Shown here one piece after another: positions 1-6,477 of a DNA stretch of 8,214 bases. Each line of letters begins with the position of its first letter. Position 1 is the stretch's first letter. Under the pieces are notes generated by a model that ran no database searches, had not been told where the DNA came from, and saw only the letters and a program-made list of their open reading frames with translations. The stretch is taken from the NCBI GenBank assembly GCA_903927685.1, contig CAIYOB010001249.1, positions 1 through 8,214 on the forward strand, given 5' to 3'. This DNA comes from an uncultured Planctomycetaceae bacterium. Its GTDB lineage: Bacteria; Planctomycetota; Planctomycetia; Pirellulales; Pirellulaceae. A program made the translations under genes and the position numbers.

Positions 1-871
1 AGCTGCCGCTGGTGCCCTTGCCCAGCGGCGTGATGTGGCTGGGCCGTGCCTTCCACGTGCCGTCGGTGACGATGGTCAGCGGTGCGCCGTCGGCGAACGT
101 GAGCTGCACTTCGGCCTTGACCAGCGGGCCGACGGCGCCGACGTTCTTGAGCACGCCCAACGACCAGCCGCGGCCCAGCCACAGGCCCAGACAGTTCCGG
201 CCCGGGACGAGGTGCCGGGTGATGTCATGCGTCAGGTACAGCCCGCGCTTGCCGTAGTCCGAGACGGCCGGGCTGAGCACGTCGTCGCCCACCTTCCGGC
301 CGTTGACGTACAACTCGTAGTAGCCTAAGGCGCAGACGTGGGCCAGGGCTCGGGTCGGAACCCGCTCCAGCGTGACGGTCTTGCGCAGCCAGGGGAGCGG
401 TCCCTCGTTGTCCTTGATCCAGTCCGCGCCGATCCACGCGCCGCTCCAGTCGGCCGCCGCCAGCGGACCCACGGTGAACGACGCCGGCTCGCTCCACGGC
501 GACAACTCGCCGGTCTGATCCCAGACGCGGACCTGCCACCAACAGCACGCCCCCTTGGCCAGTCGTGCGCCGGCGTAGGGCACCCACTGCGACTGGTTCG
601 TTACCAGCTTGCCCGAGTCCCAGAGGTTGCCTCGGCCGGCGGCCAGCGCCGCGGGCGCGTCCGCCACCAGCACCTGACACGCCGTCTGCGCCAGACCGCG
701 GACGCCGGGCGGCAGCGCCCACGAGAATCGCGGCTGGGCACGATCGATGCCCAGCGGGTTCGCCAGTCCCTCGCAGCGCAGTTGCTGCGGCGCGGCGGGC
801 GCCCCCTGCGAAACCGACGCCAGGCAGGCCGCTCCCGCCACCCACGCCAATACGACTGTCACTCCGCGCAT
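1..871 (-). CDS. GH78 family alpha-L-rhamnosidase, N-terminal part (runs off the window)
   Basis: The reading frame stays open for 290 codons from an ATG at 871 to the left edge. Residues 1 to about 26 look like a Sec signal peptide: a hydrophobic stretch (VVLAWVAGAACLASV) before an Ala/Pro-rich cleavage region. Residues about 32-135 match the fibronectin-like N-terminal module of bacterial rhamnosidases, with NPLGID, PRFSW, LWDSGK, WWQVRVWD and SPWSEPASF. Residues about 141-290 match the following Bac_rhamnosid_N carbohydrate-binding domain, with W-KTVTL, GYYELYVNGRKVGDDVLSP, YLTHDIT and GRGW. Family members are usually about 850-1,100 residues. The catalytic (alpha/alpha)6 barrel and its acidic residues therefore lie outside the window, and activity cannot be judged here. 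An AAGGAG site at 880-885, eight bases before the ATG, fixes the start. The gene follows the oxidoreductase stop by 60 bases on the same strand, so co-transcription is likely. Inferred role: release of terminal L-rhamnose from polysaccharide outside the cytoplasm. Confidence 0.88.
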   Translation of the reverse strand, partial: MRGVTVVLAWVAGAACLASVSQGAPAAPQQLRCEGLANPLGIDRAQPRFSWALPPGVRGLAQTACQVLVADAPAALAAGRGNLWDSGKLVTNQSQWVPYAGARLAKGACCWWQVRVWDQTGELSPWSEPASFTVGPLAAADWSGAWIGADWIKDNEGPLPWLRKTVTLERVPTRALAHVCALGYYELYVNGRKVGDDVLSPAVSDYGKRGLYLTHDITRHLVPGRNCLGLWLGRGWSLGVLKNVGAVGPLVKAEVQLTFADGAPLTIVTDGTWKARPSHITPLGKGTSGS

Positions 872-931
872 CGTCGAGGCTCCTTCGCTTGCGTTTTCAT
901 CTGCCTGGTTTCGCGGGATCGAGGCGACCGG

Positions 932-2377
932 TCAGGTCAGCCACTTGGTGCGATAGTTGTTCTGGATCCACCGGTCGGCCTCCGGGACGCCGGGGACCTG
1001 CATGCGCGCGCTGTCCCACTCGATGGGGCGCCCCAGACGCAGCGACAGGATGCCCGGCAAGTAAGCCTCGGAAACGCGGGCGCCTACCTCGAAATCGTTG
1101 TAGGTGGCCGGCCCGCCCTTGCACGCGTCAAACCACTCTTGCATGTGATTGTCGTGAGTGAGCCGCGGCACGCTGAGCGGCAAGTCCTGGACGGATTCGT
1201 GATTCAACACGCCGCGCCATTGCTTGTCGCCGTCGAGTTTCATGATTCCCGCCACCCCCCAGCCATCGGCGTACAGCTGTCCCCGCTGGCCGACAAACAG
1301 GCAGCCCGTGGTCGGCAGTTCTCCACGCACGCTCTTGACGCCGTCCGTAATCTCGGCCGGCGGATACTTGCCGCCGTCACCCCACCACAGCGTGACTGGC
1401 GCCAAACCGTCGCGGGCCGCGAACTCGAACCGAAAACAGCCTTGCGAAACGTAGGTTTCCTTGACGGGCTCGGGCAGCTCGGCCGTCACGCGGATCGGCG
1501 CGTCCAGTTTCAGCGCGCGGACCGGCAGTTGGAACGTGTGCGCGCCTTGGCCGGACAACATGCCGTTGCACAGATCGAGCCAGTTCTGGGCCGCGATGCA
1601 GCCCGGCAGATAGACTCCGGCCTTGAAAGGCCGCCAGGCGCAAGGGCCCAGCCAGAAGTCCCAGTTCAGCCCCTCGGGAATCGGGTCCTCGCCCGCCGGC
1701 CGATCGTGACTGGGCGGAAACTTGCCGCAGTAGTCCGACCATAGATAGACTTGTTCGACCGGGCCCAGCACACCCGCCTGGATGATCTCCACGCTGCGGC
1801 GGAAGGCCCGGCTGCTGACGCCTTGCGTTCCCATCTGCGTGGCGACTTTGCACCGCGGCGTCAGCTCCCTCAGTTCACGTGCCTCGGCGAGCGTGCGGAC
1901 CAGCGGTTTCTCGCAGTAGACGTGTTTGCCCGCCTGCATCGCCCGCACCGAGATCGGCGTGTGCCAGCGTGCGCCGATGGCGATCACCACCGCATCGAGC
2001 GTTTTTTCCTGGTCCAGCAGTTGGCGATAGTCCTCGTACAACTTGGCCTTTTCCAGGGCCTGACCGCTTCCCTCGACCGCACCGGCCAGGCCCTGCCGCG
2101 TACTGGCGAATTGCCGCTGATCGACGTCGCACAACGCCACCAGGTTCTCGCCCTGGCGGAGGATCTCCGTCATCAGCGCCCGGCAACGGCCGCCCGTTCC
2201 CACGGCCGCCACGTTCAGCCGGTTACTGGGCGCATCGGCGCCGAACAGTCGCGACGGCAGGACCAGCGGCGCTGCGATCACACCGGCGCCGGCTGCCGCC
2301 AAGAATCTCCGCCGGGGTACTCGCGCCGGAGAGCACTGCGGGGAACTGCGGTTGGTTTCACGTGGGTCACGAGACAT
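932..2377 (-). CDS. Gfo/Idh/MocA family oxidoreductase with Tat signal peptide
   Basis: This 481-residue NAD(P)-dependent dehydrogenase is of the sugar/inositol oxidoreductase superfamily. Residues 21-46 form a twin-arginine signal (PRRRFLAAAGAG, then a hydrophobic run), so export of the folded, cofactor-loaded protein is expected. The Rossmann fold begins near residue 54, with a VGTGGR nucleotide-binding loop at 59-64 and an acidic strand end in ALCDVD. EKP at 156-158 is the classical family motif. The second half carries the GLNWDFWLGP signature (about 237-246) common in planctomycete members. The usual GCHxxD catalytic segment reads GAHTFQ at 278-283: the His is kept and the Asp position is Gln. 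The frame is open back to an ATG at 2461, but the ATG at 2377 has AGGAG eight bases upstream and places the Tat motif normally. The substrate is unknown. The adjacent rhamnosidase suggests a sugar or glycoside oxidised outside the cytoplasm. Confidence 0.9.
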   Translation of the reverse strand: MSRDPRETNRSSPQCSPARVPRRRFLAAAGAGVIAAPLVLPSRLFGADAPSNRLNVAAVGTGGRCRALMTEILRQGENLVALCDVDQRQFASTRQGLAGAVEGSGQALEKAKLYEDYRQLLDQEKTLDAVVIAIGARWHTPISVRAMQAGKHVYCEKPLVRTLAEARELRELTPRCKVATQMGTQGVSSRAFRRSVEIIQAGVLGPVEQVYLWSDYCGKFPPSHDRPAGEDPIPEGLNWDFWLGPCAWRPFKAGVYLPGCIAAQNWLDLCNGMLSGQGAHTFQLPVRALKLDAPIRVTAELPEPVKETYVSQGCFRFEFAARDGLAPVTLWWGDGGKYPPAEITDGVKSVRGELPTTGCLFVGQRGQLYADGWGVAGIMKLDGDKQWRGVLNHESVQDLPLSVPRLTHDNHMQEWFDACKGGPATYNDFEVGARVSEAYLPGILSLRLGRPIEWDSARMQVPGVPEADRWIQNNYRTKWLT

Positions 2378-2385
2378 TGCGCATT

Positions 2386-2390
2386 CTCCT
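2386..2390 (-). promoter_or_regulatory. Shine-Dalgarno site of the Tat oxidoreductase gene
   Basis: AGGAG on the minus strand, eight bases before the ATG at 2377. It decides this start over the in-frame upstream ATG at 2461. Confidence 0.7.
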
Positions 2391-2414
2391 AGGAAGGTGT
2401 GCGGGCTGTCGAGC

Positions 2415-2444
2415 ATTGTAAAGTGCCGGAACGGCCGCTGCCAG
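2415..2444 (-). promoter_or_regulatory. Possible sigma70-type promoter for the oxidoreductase-rhamnosidase unit
   Basis: On the minus strand CTGGCA (2444-2439) is followed after 18 bases by TACAAT (2420-2415). The -10 element matches TATAAT at five of six positions and the -35 matches TTGACA at four of six. It lies 37 bases upstream of the ATG at 2377, in the 160-base gap after the cdsA-like stop. This supports a separate transcript for the two sugar genes. Planctomycete promoters are poorly characterised, so this is only a candidate. Confidence 0.33.
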
Positions 2445-2537
2445 ATCCGACGCTGATGCACGCGACCCCGGCCACCCTTCCCTGACGTCTTCTCTCAGCC
2501 TCGTGCCATTCCGGTCCGCCCCGGCTGCTGCTTGACG

Positions 2538-3611
2538 TTACGCCAGGGCCGAGAAGAAATACCGCGTCAGGTGGTAGAACACGGGAGCGGCGAAGCAGAT
2601 CGAGTCGATGCGGTCCAGCACGCCCGGATGACCCTGGACCAGGGTCCCGAAATCGGCCACGCCGCGGTCGCGTTTGATCGCCGACATGACCATGTTCCCG
2701 GCAAAGGCGGTGACCGCAACGATCATCGACATGCAGGCGGCTTCCCAGAACCGAAACGGCGTCGCCCACCACAGCAGGGCGCCGATCAGGGTGGTGCTGG
2801 TCACGCCGCCCAGAAAACCCTCCCACGTCCGCGTCGCACTGACTTCCGGAGCGATCACGCGCCGGCCGAGCAGACGGCTCCAGAGATGCTGGAACATGTC
2901 GGCCAATTGCGTCAGCAGGATCAAATAGAACAGCAGGCCCGCGTTGGCCAGATGCGAGTCGCGGCCCCAGGGGACGCCGTCCAGTCGCGTCAGCGGCAGA
3001 TGCAGCAGGGCGGGCGCGAAACTGAGCGCGTACACGCAGATGAACAGGCCCGCCTGGATCTTGGCCGACCGTTCCAGGAACCGTTTCGGATCGCCGGCAA
3101 ACGCAATCCGGGCGGGAATGTACAGGAAGGCATACACGGGGATGACAATGCTGTACAGCCCGTACAAATCGCGGGTGATGCCCACCAGCACGTATTGCAG
3201 CGGCGTGAAGCCGAAAAAGACCCAGAACAGCGTCCGATGATCGCCGCGCCGGGTGGGCGTCGTGGTGATGAACTCGCGCAGCGACCAGAAGGAAACCGCA
3301 CCGAACAGGATCACCGTGGCCGCGCGGCCCAGCAGGAAGCCGGCGACAAGAATCGCGCACATGATCCACCAGATGCGGATCCGATGGATGAACCGCTCGA
3401 CCAACGCCGGGTTCAGCGTGCCTTCGGGATAGCGTTTCAACAGCACGCTGACCGCATAGGCGATCGCTAACAACCCGATCACGACTCCCAGCAGCCAGAA
3501 GATCTGCGTGCTGGACGGCGCCGGGGCCGTGGCGGGCGGTGCCGCAGCCGGCTCGGCCGCCGTGATCAGTTGCAGCAGGATGGCCTGGAGCCACCCGGGG
3601 AGGTTGGTCAT
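2538..3611 (-). CDS. CdsA-like phosphatidate cytidylyltransferase (membrane CDP-diacylglycerol synthase family)
   Basis: This 357-residue polytopic membrane protein is expected to convert phosphatidate and CTP to CDP-diacylglycerol. A hydrophobic N-terminus and an Ala/Pro linker (about 20-34) precede transmembrane segments near 37-58, 79-93, 97-112, 128-143, 150-167, 186-203, 224-240, 266-283 and 290-308. The family core is clear. It has an Asp at 238 in a QLADM segment, then APEVSATRTWEGFLGG (about 254-269), then the C-terminal signature SAIKR at 310-314, D320, H328 and LDRID at 332-336. Two usually conserved signature residues differ: Ala319 where Lys is usual before D320, and Pro329 in place of the first Gly of HGG. 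From memory, the SAIKRD and FGTLVQGH wording resembles the E. coli YnbB-like branch more than housekeeping CdsA. The ATG is seven bases past the stop of the acyltransferase gene and has no good Shine-Dalgarno, so translational coupling is likely. Family membership is firm; activity and paralogue status are uncertain. Confidence 0.88.
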   Translation of the reverse strand: MTNLPGWLQAILLQLITAAEPAAAPPATAPAPSSTQIFWLLGVVIGLLAIAYAVSVLLKRYPEGTLNPALVERFIHRIRIWWIMCAILVAGFLLGRAATVILFGAVSFWSLREFITTTPTRRGDHRTLFWVFFGFTPLQYVLVGITRDLYGLYSIVIPVYAFLYIPARIAFAGDPKRFLERSAKIQAGLFICVYALSFAPALLHLPLTRLDGVPWGRDSHLANAGLLFYLILLTQLADMFQHLWSRLLGRRVIAPEVSATRTWEGFLGGVTSTTLIGALLWWATPFRFWEAACMSMIVAVTAFAGNMVMSAIKRDRGVADFGTLVQGHPGVLDRIDSICFAAPVFYHLTRYFFSALA

Positions 3612-3618
3612 GAGGTCG

Positions 3619-4224
3619 TCACGCGTCCTTCAAACGCCGCACCGCCTGCCGGGCTCGAATCAGGAAATTCGCTTTCGGCTCGCCCGCTTCCAGCCAGATC
3701 GGCGGGCCGAACGTGATACAGCTGAGCAACGGCACCGGCAGCACCTCGCCTCGCGGCAGCACGCGGTTCAAGTTCTCCATGTACACCGGCACCAACTCCA
3801 GATCGGGCCGCTTCTTGGCCAGGTAGTACAGGCCGCTCTTGAATTCTCCCATATCTTCGCCCGAATTGCGGCCCCCTTCGGGAAACACGATCAGCGAATA
3901 ACGCTGGCCGATTTCCCGGATCATCATCTCGACTGGACTCTGGTGCACCTTGATGTTTTCCCGGTCGATCAGCAGCACGTTGAACGACTTGGCGATGTGC
4001 CGGCGGACCGGCCCGCCTTCCCAATAGTCCCGCGCGGCGACCGCCCGCGTCACCGCCCGCACGTCCCGGGGCAGACAGGACCACAGCACCAGCGCGTCCA
4101 GGTGGCTGGTGTGGTTGGCAAAGTACACCCGCTGGCAGGTGTCAGGCTGGGAATCGATCCAGCGGACGTTGGTGCCGCTCAGGATCTTGGCGATCAGGGC
4201 TAGGAACGGGGCCGTTAATGCCAT
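3619..4224 (-). CDS. PlsC-like 1-acyl-glycerol-3-phosphate acyltransferase
   Basis: This 201-residue protein of the LPLAT/PlsC superfamily should transfer an acyl group to a lysophosphatidate-like acceptor at the inner face of the membrane. The N-terminus is a short hydrophobic anchor (ALTAPFLALIAKIL). The catalytic NHTSHLD motif (HX4D) is at residues 37-43 and the acceptor-binding FPEGGR at 114-119, where FPEGTR is more usual. A VPVYMEN segment near 145 corresponds to the later conserved block. At about 200 residues it is a compact member. Two starts are possible. The ATG at 4224 has only AGG eight bases upstream but begins at the anchor. The ATG at 4272 adds 16 unconserved-looking residues, and its GGAG lies too close to the codon. 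I prefer 4224. The cdsA-like ATG follows seven bases after the stop, so the product probably feeds that enzyme. The 5' leader carries the purine-rich 12-base repeat. Confidence 0.85.
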   Translation of the reverse strand: MALTAPFLALIAKILSGTNVRWIDSQPDTCQRVYFANHTSHLDALVLWSCLPRDVRAVTRAVAARDYWEGGPVRRHIAKSFNVLLIDRENIKVHQSPVEMMIREIGQRYSLIVFPEGGRNSGEDMGEFKSGLYYLAKKRPDLELVPVYMENLNRVLPRGEVLPVPLLSCITFGPPIWLEAGEPKANFLIRARQAVRRLKDA

Positions 4225-4307
4225 AGTTTGGGCCTGGACTTGACCGCCTGCGCCGGGACCTGAAGTCCTCATCTCTCCCGTCGTCTCTCGCGTACTCGCT
4301 CCCCCAA

Positions 4308-4394
4308 CCCTTCCCTAATCTTTCACCTAATCTTTCACCTAATCTCTCTTAATCTCTCTCGTAACCTCTCCCTTAATCTTCCCCTCAGTCTAAT
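4308..4394 (-). repeat. Imperfect 12-base purine-rich tandem repeat in the plsC-like leader
   Basis: Read on the minus strand, the unit ATTAGGTGAAAG occurs twice exactly (4343-4332, 4331-4320). Related units flank it: ATTAGGGAAGGG (4319-4308), a 10-base ATTAAGAGAG (4353-4344), GTTACGAGAGAG (4365-4354), ATTAAGGGAGAG (4377-4366) and a 17-base degenerate unit up to 4394. The surrounding 4273-4307 stretch is also strongly purine-biased on this strand. It lies between ilvB and the acyltransferase start, so in a minus-strand transcript it would be leader RNA with repeated AGG(T/G)-type purine cores. The function is unknown. It contains no obvious coding potential. Confidence 0.8.
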
Positions 4395-4455
4395 CCTGCG
4401 GAGTTGGGAGCCGGGGCAGATCAAGTGACCGATCAAGGTGCCAGTCGCTACGGGA

Positions 4456-6225
4456 CTACTCCAAAATCATGTCATCGACGGTGTGGTTGGCCGGGATCAT
4501 CGGCAGCACGTGCTCCTGGTACGGCGTCTGGACGTCCAGCACGTACGGGCCCTTGGAGCGGATCATTTCCTCCAGGGCCGGGACCAGGTCCGCCTTGTGA
4601 CGCACCGTGGCCGCGCCGCAGCCATAGCCTTGGGCGATCTTGACAAAATCGGGATAACGCTCGGCGGGGTAGATGTCCTCGCCCTTGCCGCGGTATTCGG
4701 CGTGGTGGATCGGTCCCAAATAGGTGTGCGCCCGGTTGCCGGCCATGAAGCGGTCCTCCCACTGGACGACCATCCCCAGGTGCTGGTTGTTCAGCAGCAG
4801 CACCTTGACAGGCAAGTCCTCGCAATAGCACGTGGCCAGTTCCTGGATGTTCATCTGGAAACTGCCGTCGCCGTCGATGTCCACAACCAGGGCATCGGGA
4901 TGCGCCGCCTGGGCGCCCATCGCCGCCGGCAAGCCGAAGCCCATCGTACCCAGCCCCGAACTGCACAGCCACCGCCGAGGCTGGCGGAACTTGCAGAACT
5001 GGGCACTCCACATCTGGTGCTGGCCAACTCCCACCGCAATGACCGTCTTGCGGTCCGCGGTCAAACGCGACAGTTCCGAGATCGCGTGCTGTTGCAGGAT
5101 CCCGTCAAAGGTCTGGTCGTACTTGAACGGGTGCTCCTTTTTCCATTGCTGGCACTGGGCCACCCAACCATCCAGGTCCGCACCGCCTTCGACGGCCTCG
5201 ATCAGCATCTGCAAAGCGGCTTTGACATCGCTGACGATCGGGAAATGGGCCGGCTTGTTCTTGTTCAGTTCCGACGGATCGATGTCGATGTGGATGATCT
5301 TGGCATGCTTGGCAAAGGCGTCCAGCTTCCCGGTCACGCGGTCGTCAAATCGCACGCCCAGGGCCAACAACAGGTCGCAGTCGCGGACGGCCCAATTTGC
5401 GTACACGCTGCCATGCATGCCCAGCATGTCCAGGCACAGCGGATCGTCGCTGGGGAAAGCCCCCAGGCCCATGACGGTCATGGCCACGGGGATGCCCGTC
5501 TTGCGGGCAAAAATCCGCAGTTCGTCGCTGGCGTTGGCCGAGACAACGCCGCCGCCGCAGTACAGCACGGGCCGCTTGGCCAACTTGATCGCCGCCGCCA
5601 CCTGCTTGATCTGCTCGACCCGCGCGCGAGGCGGAATGGAATCGCGGTAACCTGGCAGATTCAGCGGCGCATCCCAGTTGACGGCCGCTTTCTCCAATTG
5701 AATATCCTTGGGCATGTCCACCAGAACCGGGCCGGGACGCCCCGTCGAGGCGATGTGGAATGCCTCCTTCATGATCCGCGGCAGGTCGGCAAGGTCGGTG
5801 ACCAAGTAATGATGCTTGGTAATCCCGCGGCACACCTCGACAATCGGCGTCTCCTGAAATGCGTCCGAACCGATCGCGCGGGTGGTCACTTGGCCGGTGA
5901 TCGCGACCAGCGGCACGCTGTCCAGCTTGGCGTCTGCAATCGCCGTGACCAGATTCGTGGCCCCCGGGCCGCTGGTGGCCATCACCACGCCGACTTTGCC
6001 GGTCGAGCGGGCGTAGCCCTGGGCGGCGAACCCGCCGCCCTGCTCATGGCGGGGCAGGATCGTGCGGAGCCGGTCCGAAAACCGCGTGAGCGCCTGGTGC
6101 AGAGGCATGCTGGCCCCGCCCGGATACGCAAACAAGACCTCGACGCCATGATCCACAAGCGACTGCACCAGGATGTCAGCGCCGGTCATGATCTGGGTCT
6201 TGTTAGCTGAATGGGTTGTCGCCAT
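4456..6225 (-). CDS. ilvB: Acetolactate synthase (acetohydroxyacid synthase) large, catalytic subunit
   Basis: This 589-residue thiamine-diphosphate enzyme condenses pyruvate with pyruvate or 2-ketobutyrate, the first common step of valine, leucine and isoleucine synthesis. The order is an N-terminal PYR domain (about 12-180), a central FAD-binding-type domain (about 200-335) and a C-terminal PP domain (about 385-570). Visible landmarks are [13 protein letters not shown], the catalytic Glu at 61 in [24 protein letters not shown] (typical of FAD-containing anabolic AHAS rather than catabolic AlsS), and [11 protein letters not shown]. The ThDP/metal motif begins GDGS at 452-455 and ends LLLNN by 480. 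The conserved Trp (489) sits in VVQWEDRF. The C-terminus ([16 protein letters not shown]) resembles plant AHAS. The frame extends back to a TTG at 6249, but the ATG at 6225 has GGAGG ten bases upstream. No ilvN regulatory subunit or ilvC is adjacent, so the small subunit must be encoded elsewhere or be absent. Confidence 0.96.
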   Translation of the reverse strand: MATTHSANKTQIMTGADILVQSLVDHGVEVLFAYPGGASMPLHQALTRFSDRLRTILPRHEQGGGFAAQGYARSTGKVGVVMATSGPGATNLVTAIADAKLDSVPLVAITGQVTTRAIGSDAFQETPIVEVCRGITKHHYLVTDLADLPRIMKEAFHIASTGRPGPVLVDMPKDIQLEKAAVNWDAPLNLPGYRDSIPPRARVEQIKQVAAAIKLAKRPVLYCGGGVVSANASDELRIFARKTGIPVAMTVMGLGAFPSDDPLCLDMLGMHGSVYANWAVRDCDLLLALGVRFDDRVTGKLDAFAKHAKIIHIDIDPSELNKNKPAHFPIVSDVKAALQMLIEAVEGGADLDGWVAQCQQWKKEHPFKYDQTFDGILQQHAISELSRLTADRKTVIAVGVGQHQMWSAQFCKFRQPRRWLCSSGLGTMGFGLPAAMGAQAAHPDALVVDIDGDGSFQMNIQELATCYCEDLPVKVLLLNNQHLGMVVQWEDRFMAGNRAHTYLGPIHHAEYRGKGEDIYPAERYPDFVKIAQGYGCGAATVRHKADLVPALEEMIRSKGPYVLDVQTPYQEHVLPMIPANHTVDDMILE

Positions 6226-6235
6226 GCCGTCTGGT

Positions 6236-6240
6236 CCTCC
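6236..6240 (-). promoter_or_regulatory. Shine-Dalgarno site of ilvB
   Basis: GGAGG on the minus strand, ten bases before the ATG at 6225. It lies inside the possible TTG-initiated extension (start 6249) and so argues for the shorter protein. Confidence 0.7.
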
Positions 6241-6275
6241 GTCCACCAAGAAAAACGCCTGAAATCGATTCCCTT

Positions 6276-6281
6276 AATATA
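6276..6281 (-). promoter_or_regulatory. Possible -10 element upstream of ilvB
   Basis: TATATT on the minus strand in an AT-rich patch, unusual in this GC-rich gap, about 50 bases before the ilvB ATG. No convincing -35 lies 16-18 bases upstream. I see no leader peptide rich in branched-chain codons and no attenuator stem-loop between it and the gene. The rest of the 252-base gap to the next gene holds only a short dyad (ACGTA-GTT-TACGT, 6324-6336) and a five-pair stem (6373-6389) without a T-run. Confidence 0.25.
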
Positions 6282-6477
6282 GCACCTCCCGCCGCCCGGA
6301 ACGGCGAGATGATGCGACAAGCAACGTAGTTTACGTGGGGCAAGTCCGGTTTTCAAGGTTGCCAGGCGCTTGCTTGGCCCCGGCCCAAGGTTTACTCCCC
6401 GATTTCATCGCAGAACGGACTTCGGCCCATTTCCGCGGAATGAACTCCGACCCACTAAATTGTTCCCAAACAGGCAC

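Noticed and set aside
225..845. Minus-strand frame of 206 codons within the rhamnosidase
   Set aside because: It is offset from the GH78 frame and gives Gly/Arg/Ala-rich sequence without motifs. The frame starting at 871 carries clear rhamnosidase domains.
338..1744. Plus-strand open frame of 468 codons over the oxidoreductase and rhamnosidase
   Set aside because: It spans two real minus-strand genes and the gap between them. The translation is Arg-rich with no recognisable fold.
2532..3470. Plus-strand open frame of 312 codons antisense to the cdsA-like gene
   Set aside because: Gln/Arg/Asp-rich translation is typical of antisense shadows of membrane-protein genes. The minus frame has the CdsA signature.
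4225..4272. 16-residue N-terminal extension of the PlsC-like protein from an ATG at 4272
   Set aside because: The Gly/Gln-rich sequence does not look conserved, and the GGAG lies too close to that ATG. It is kept only as an alternative start.
4419..4437. GATCAAG direct repeat twelve bases apart just after ilvB
   Set aside because: There are only two seven-base copies. They share the period of the neighbouring array but not its sequence, so probably chance.
4438..6210. Plus-strand open frame of 590 codons antisense to ilvB
   Set aside because: It mirrors a fully recognisable ilvB. It has a low-complexity Arg/His/Gln/Ala-rich translation with no domain, as expected from GC-rich codon bias on the opposite strand.
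6373..6389. CTTGG/CCAAG stem downstream of the MgtC-like/DUF4010 gene as terminator
   Set aside because: It has only five pairs and no T-run on the minus strand, and it lies about 90 bases past the stop. This is too weak to call.
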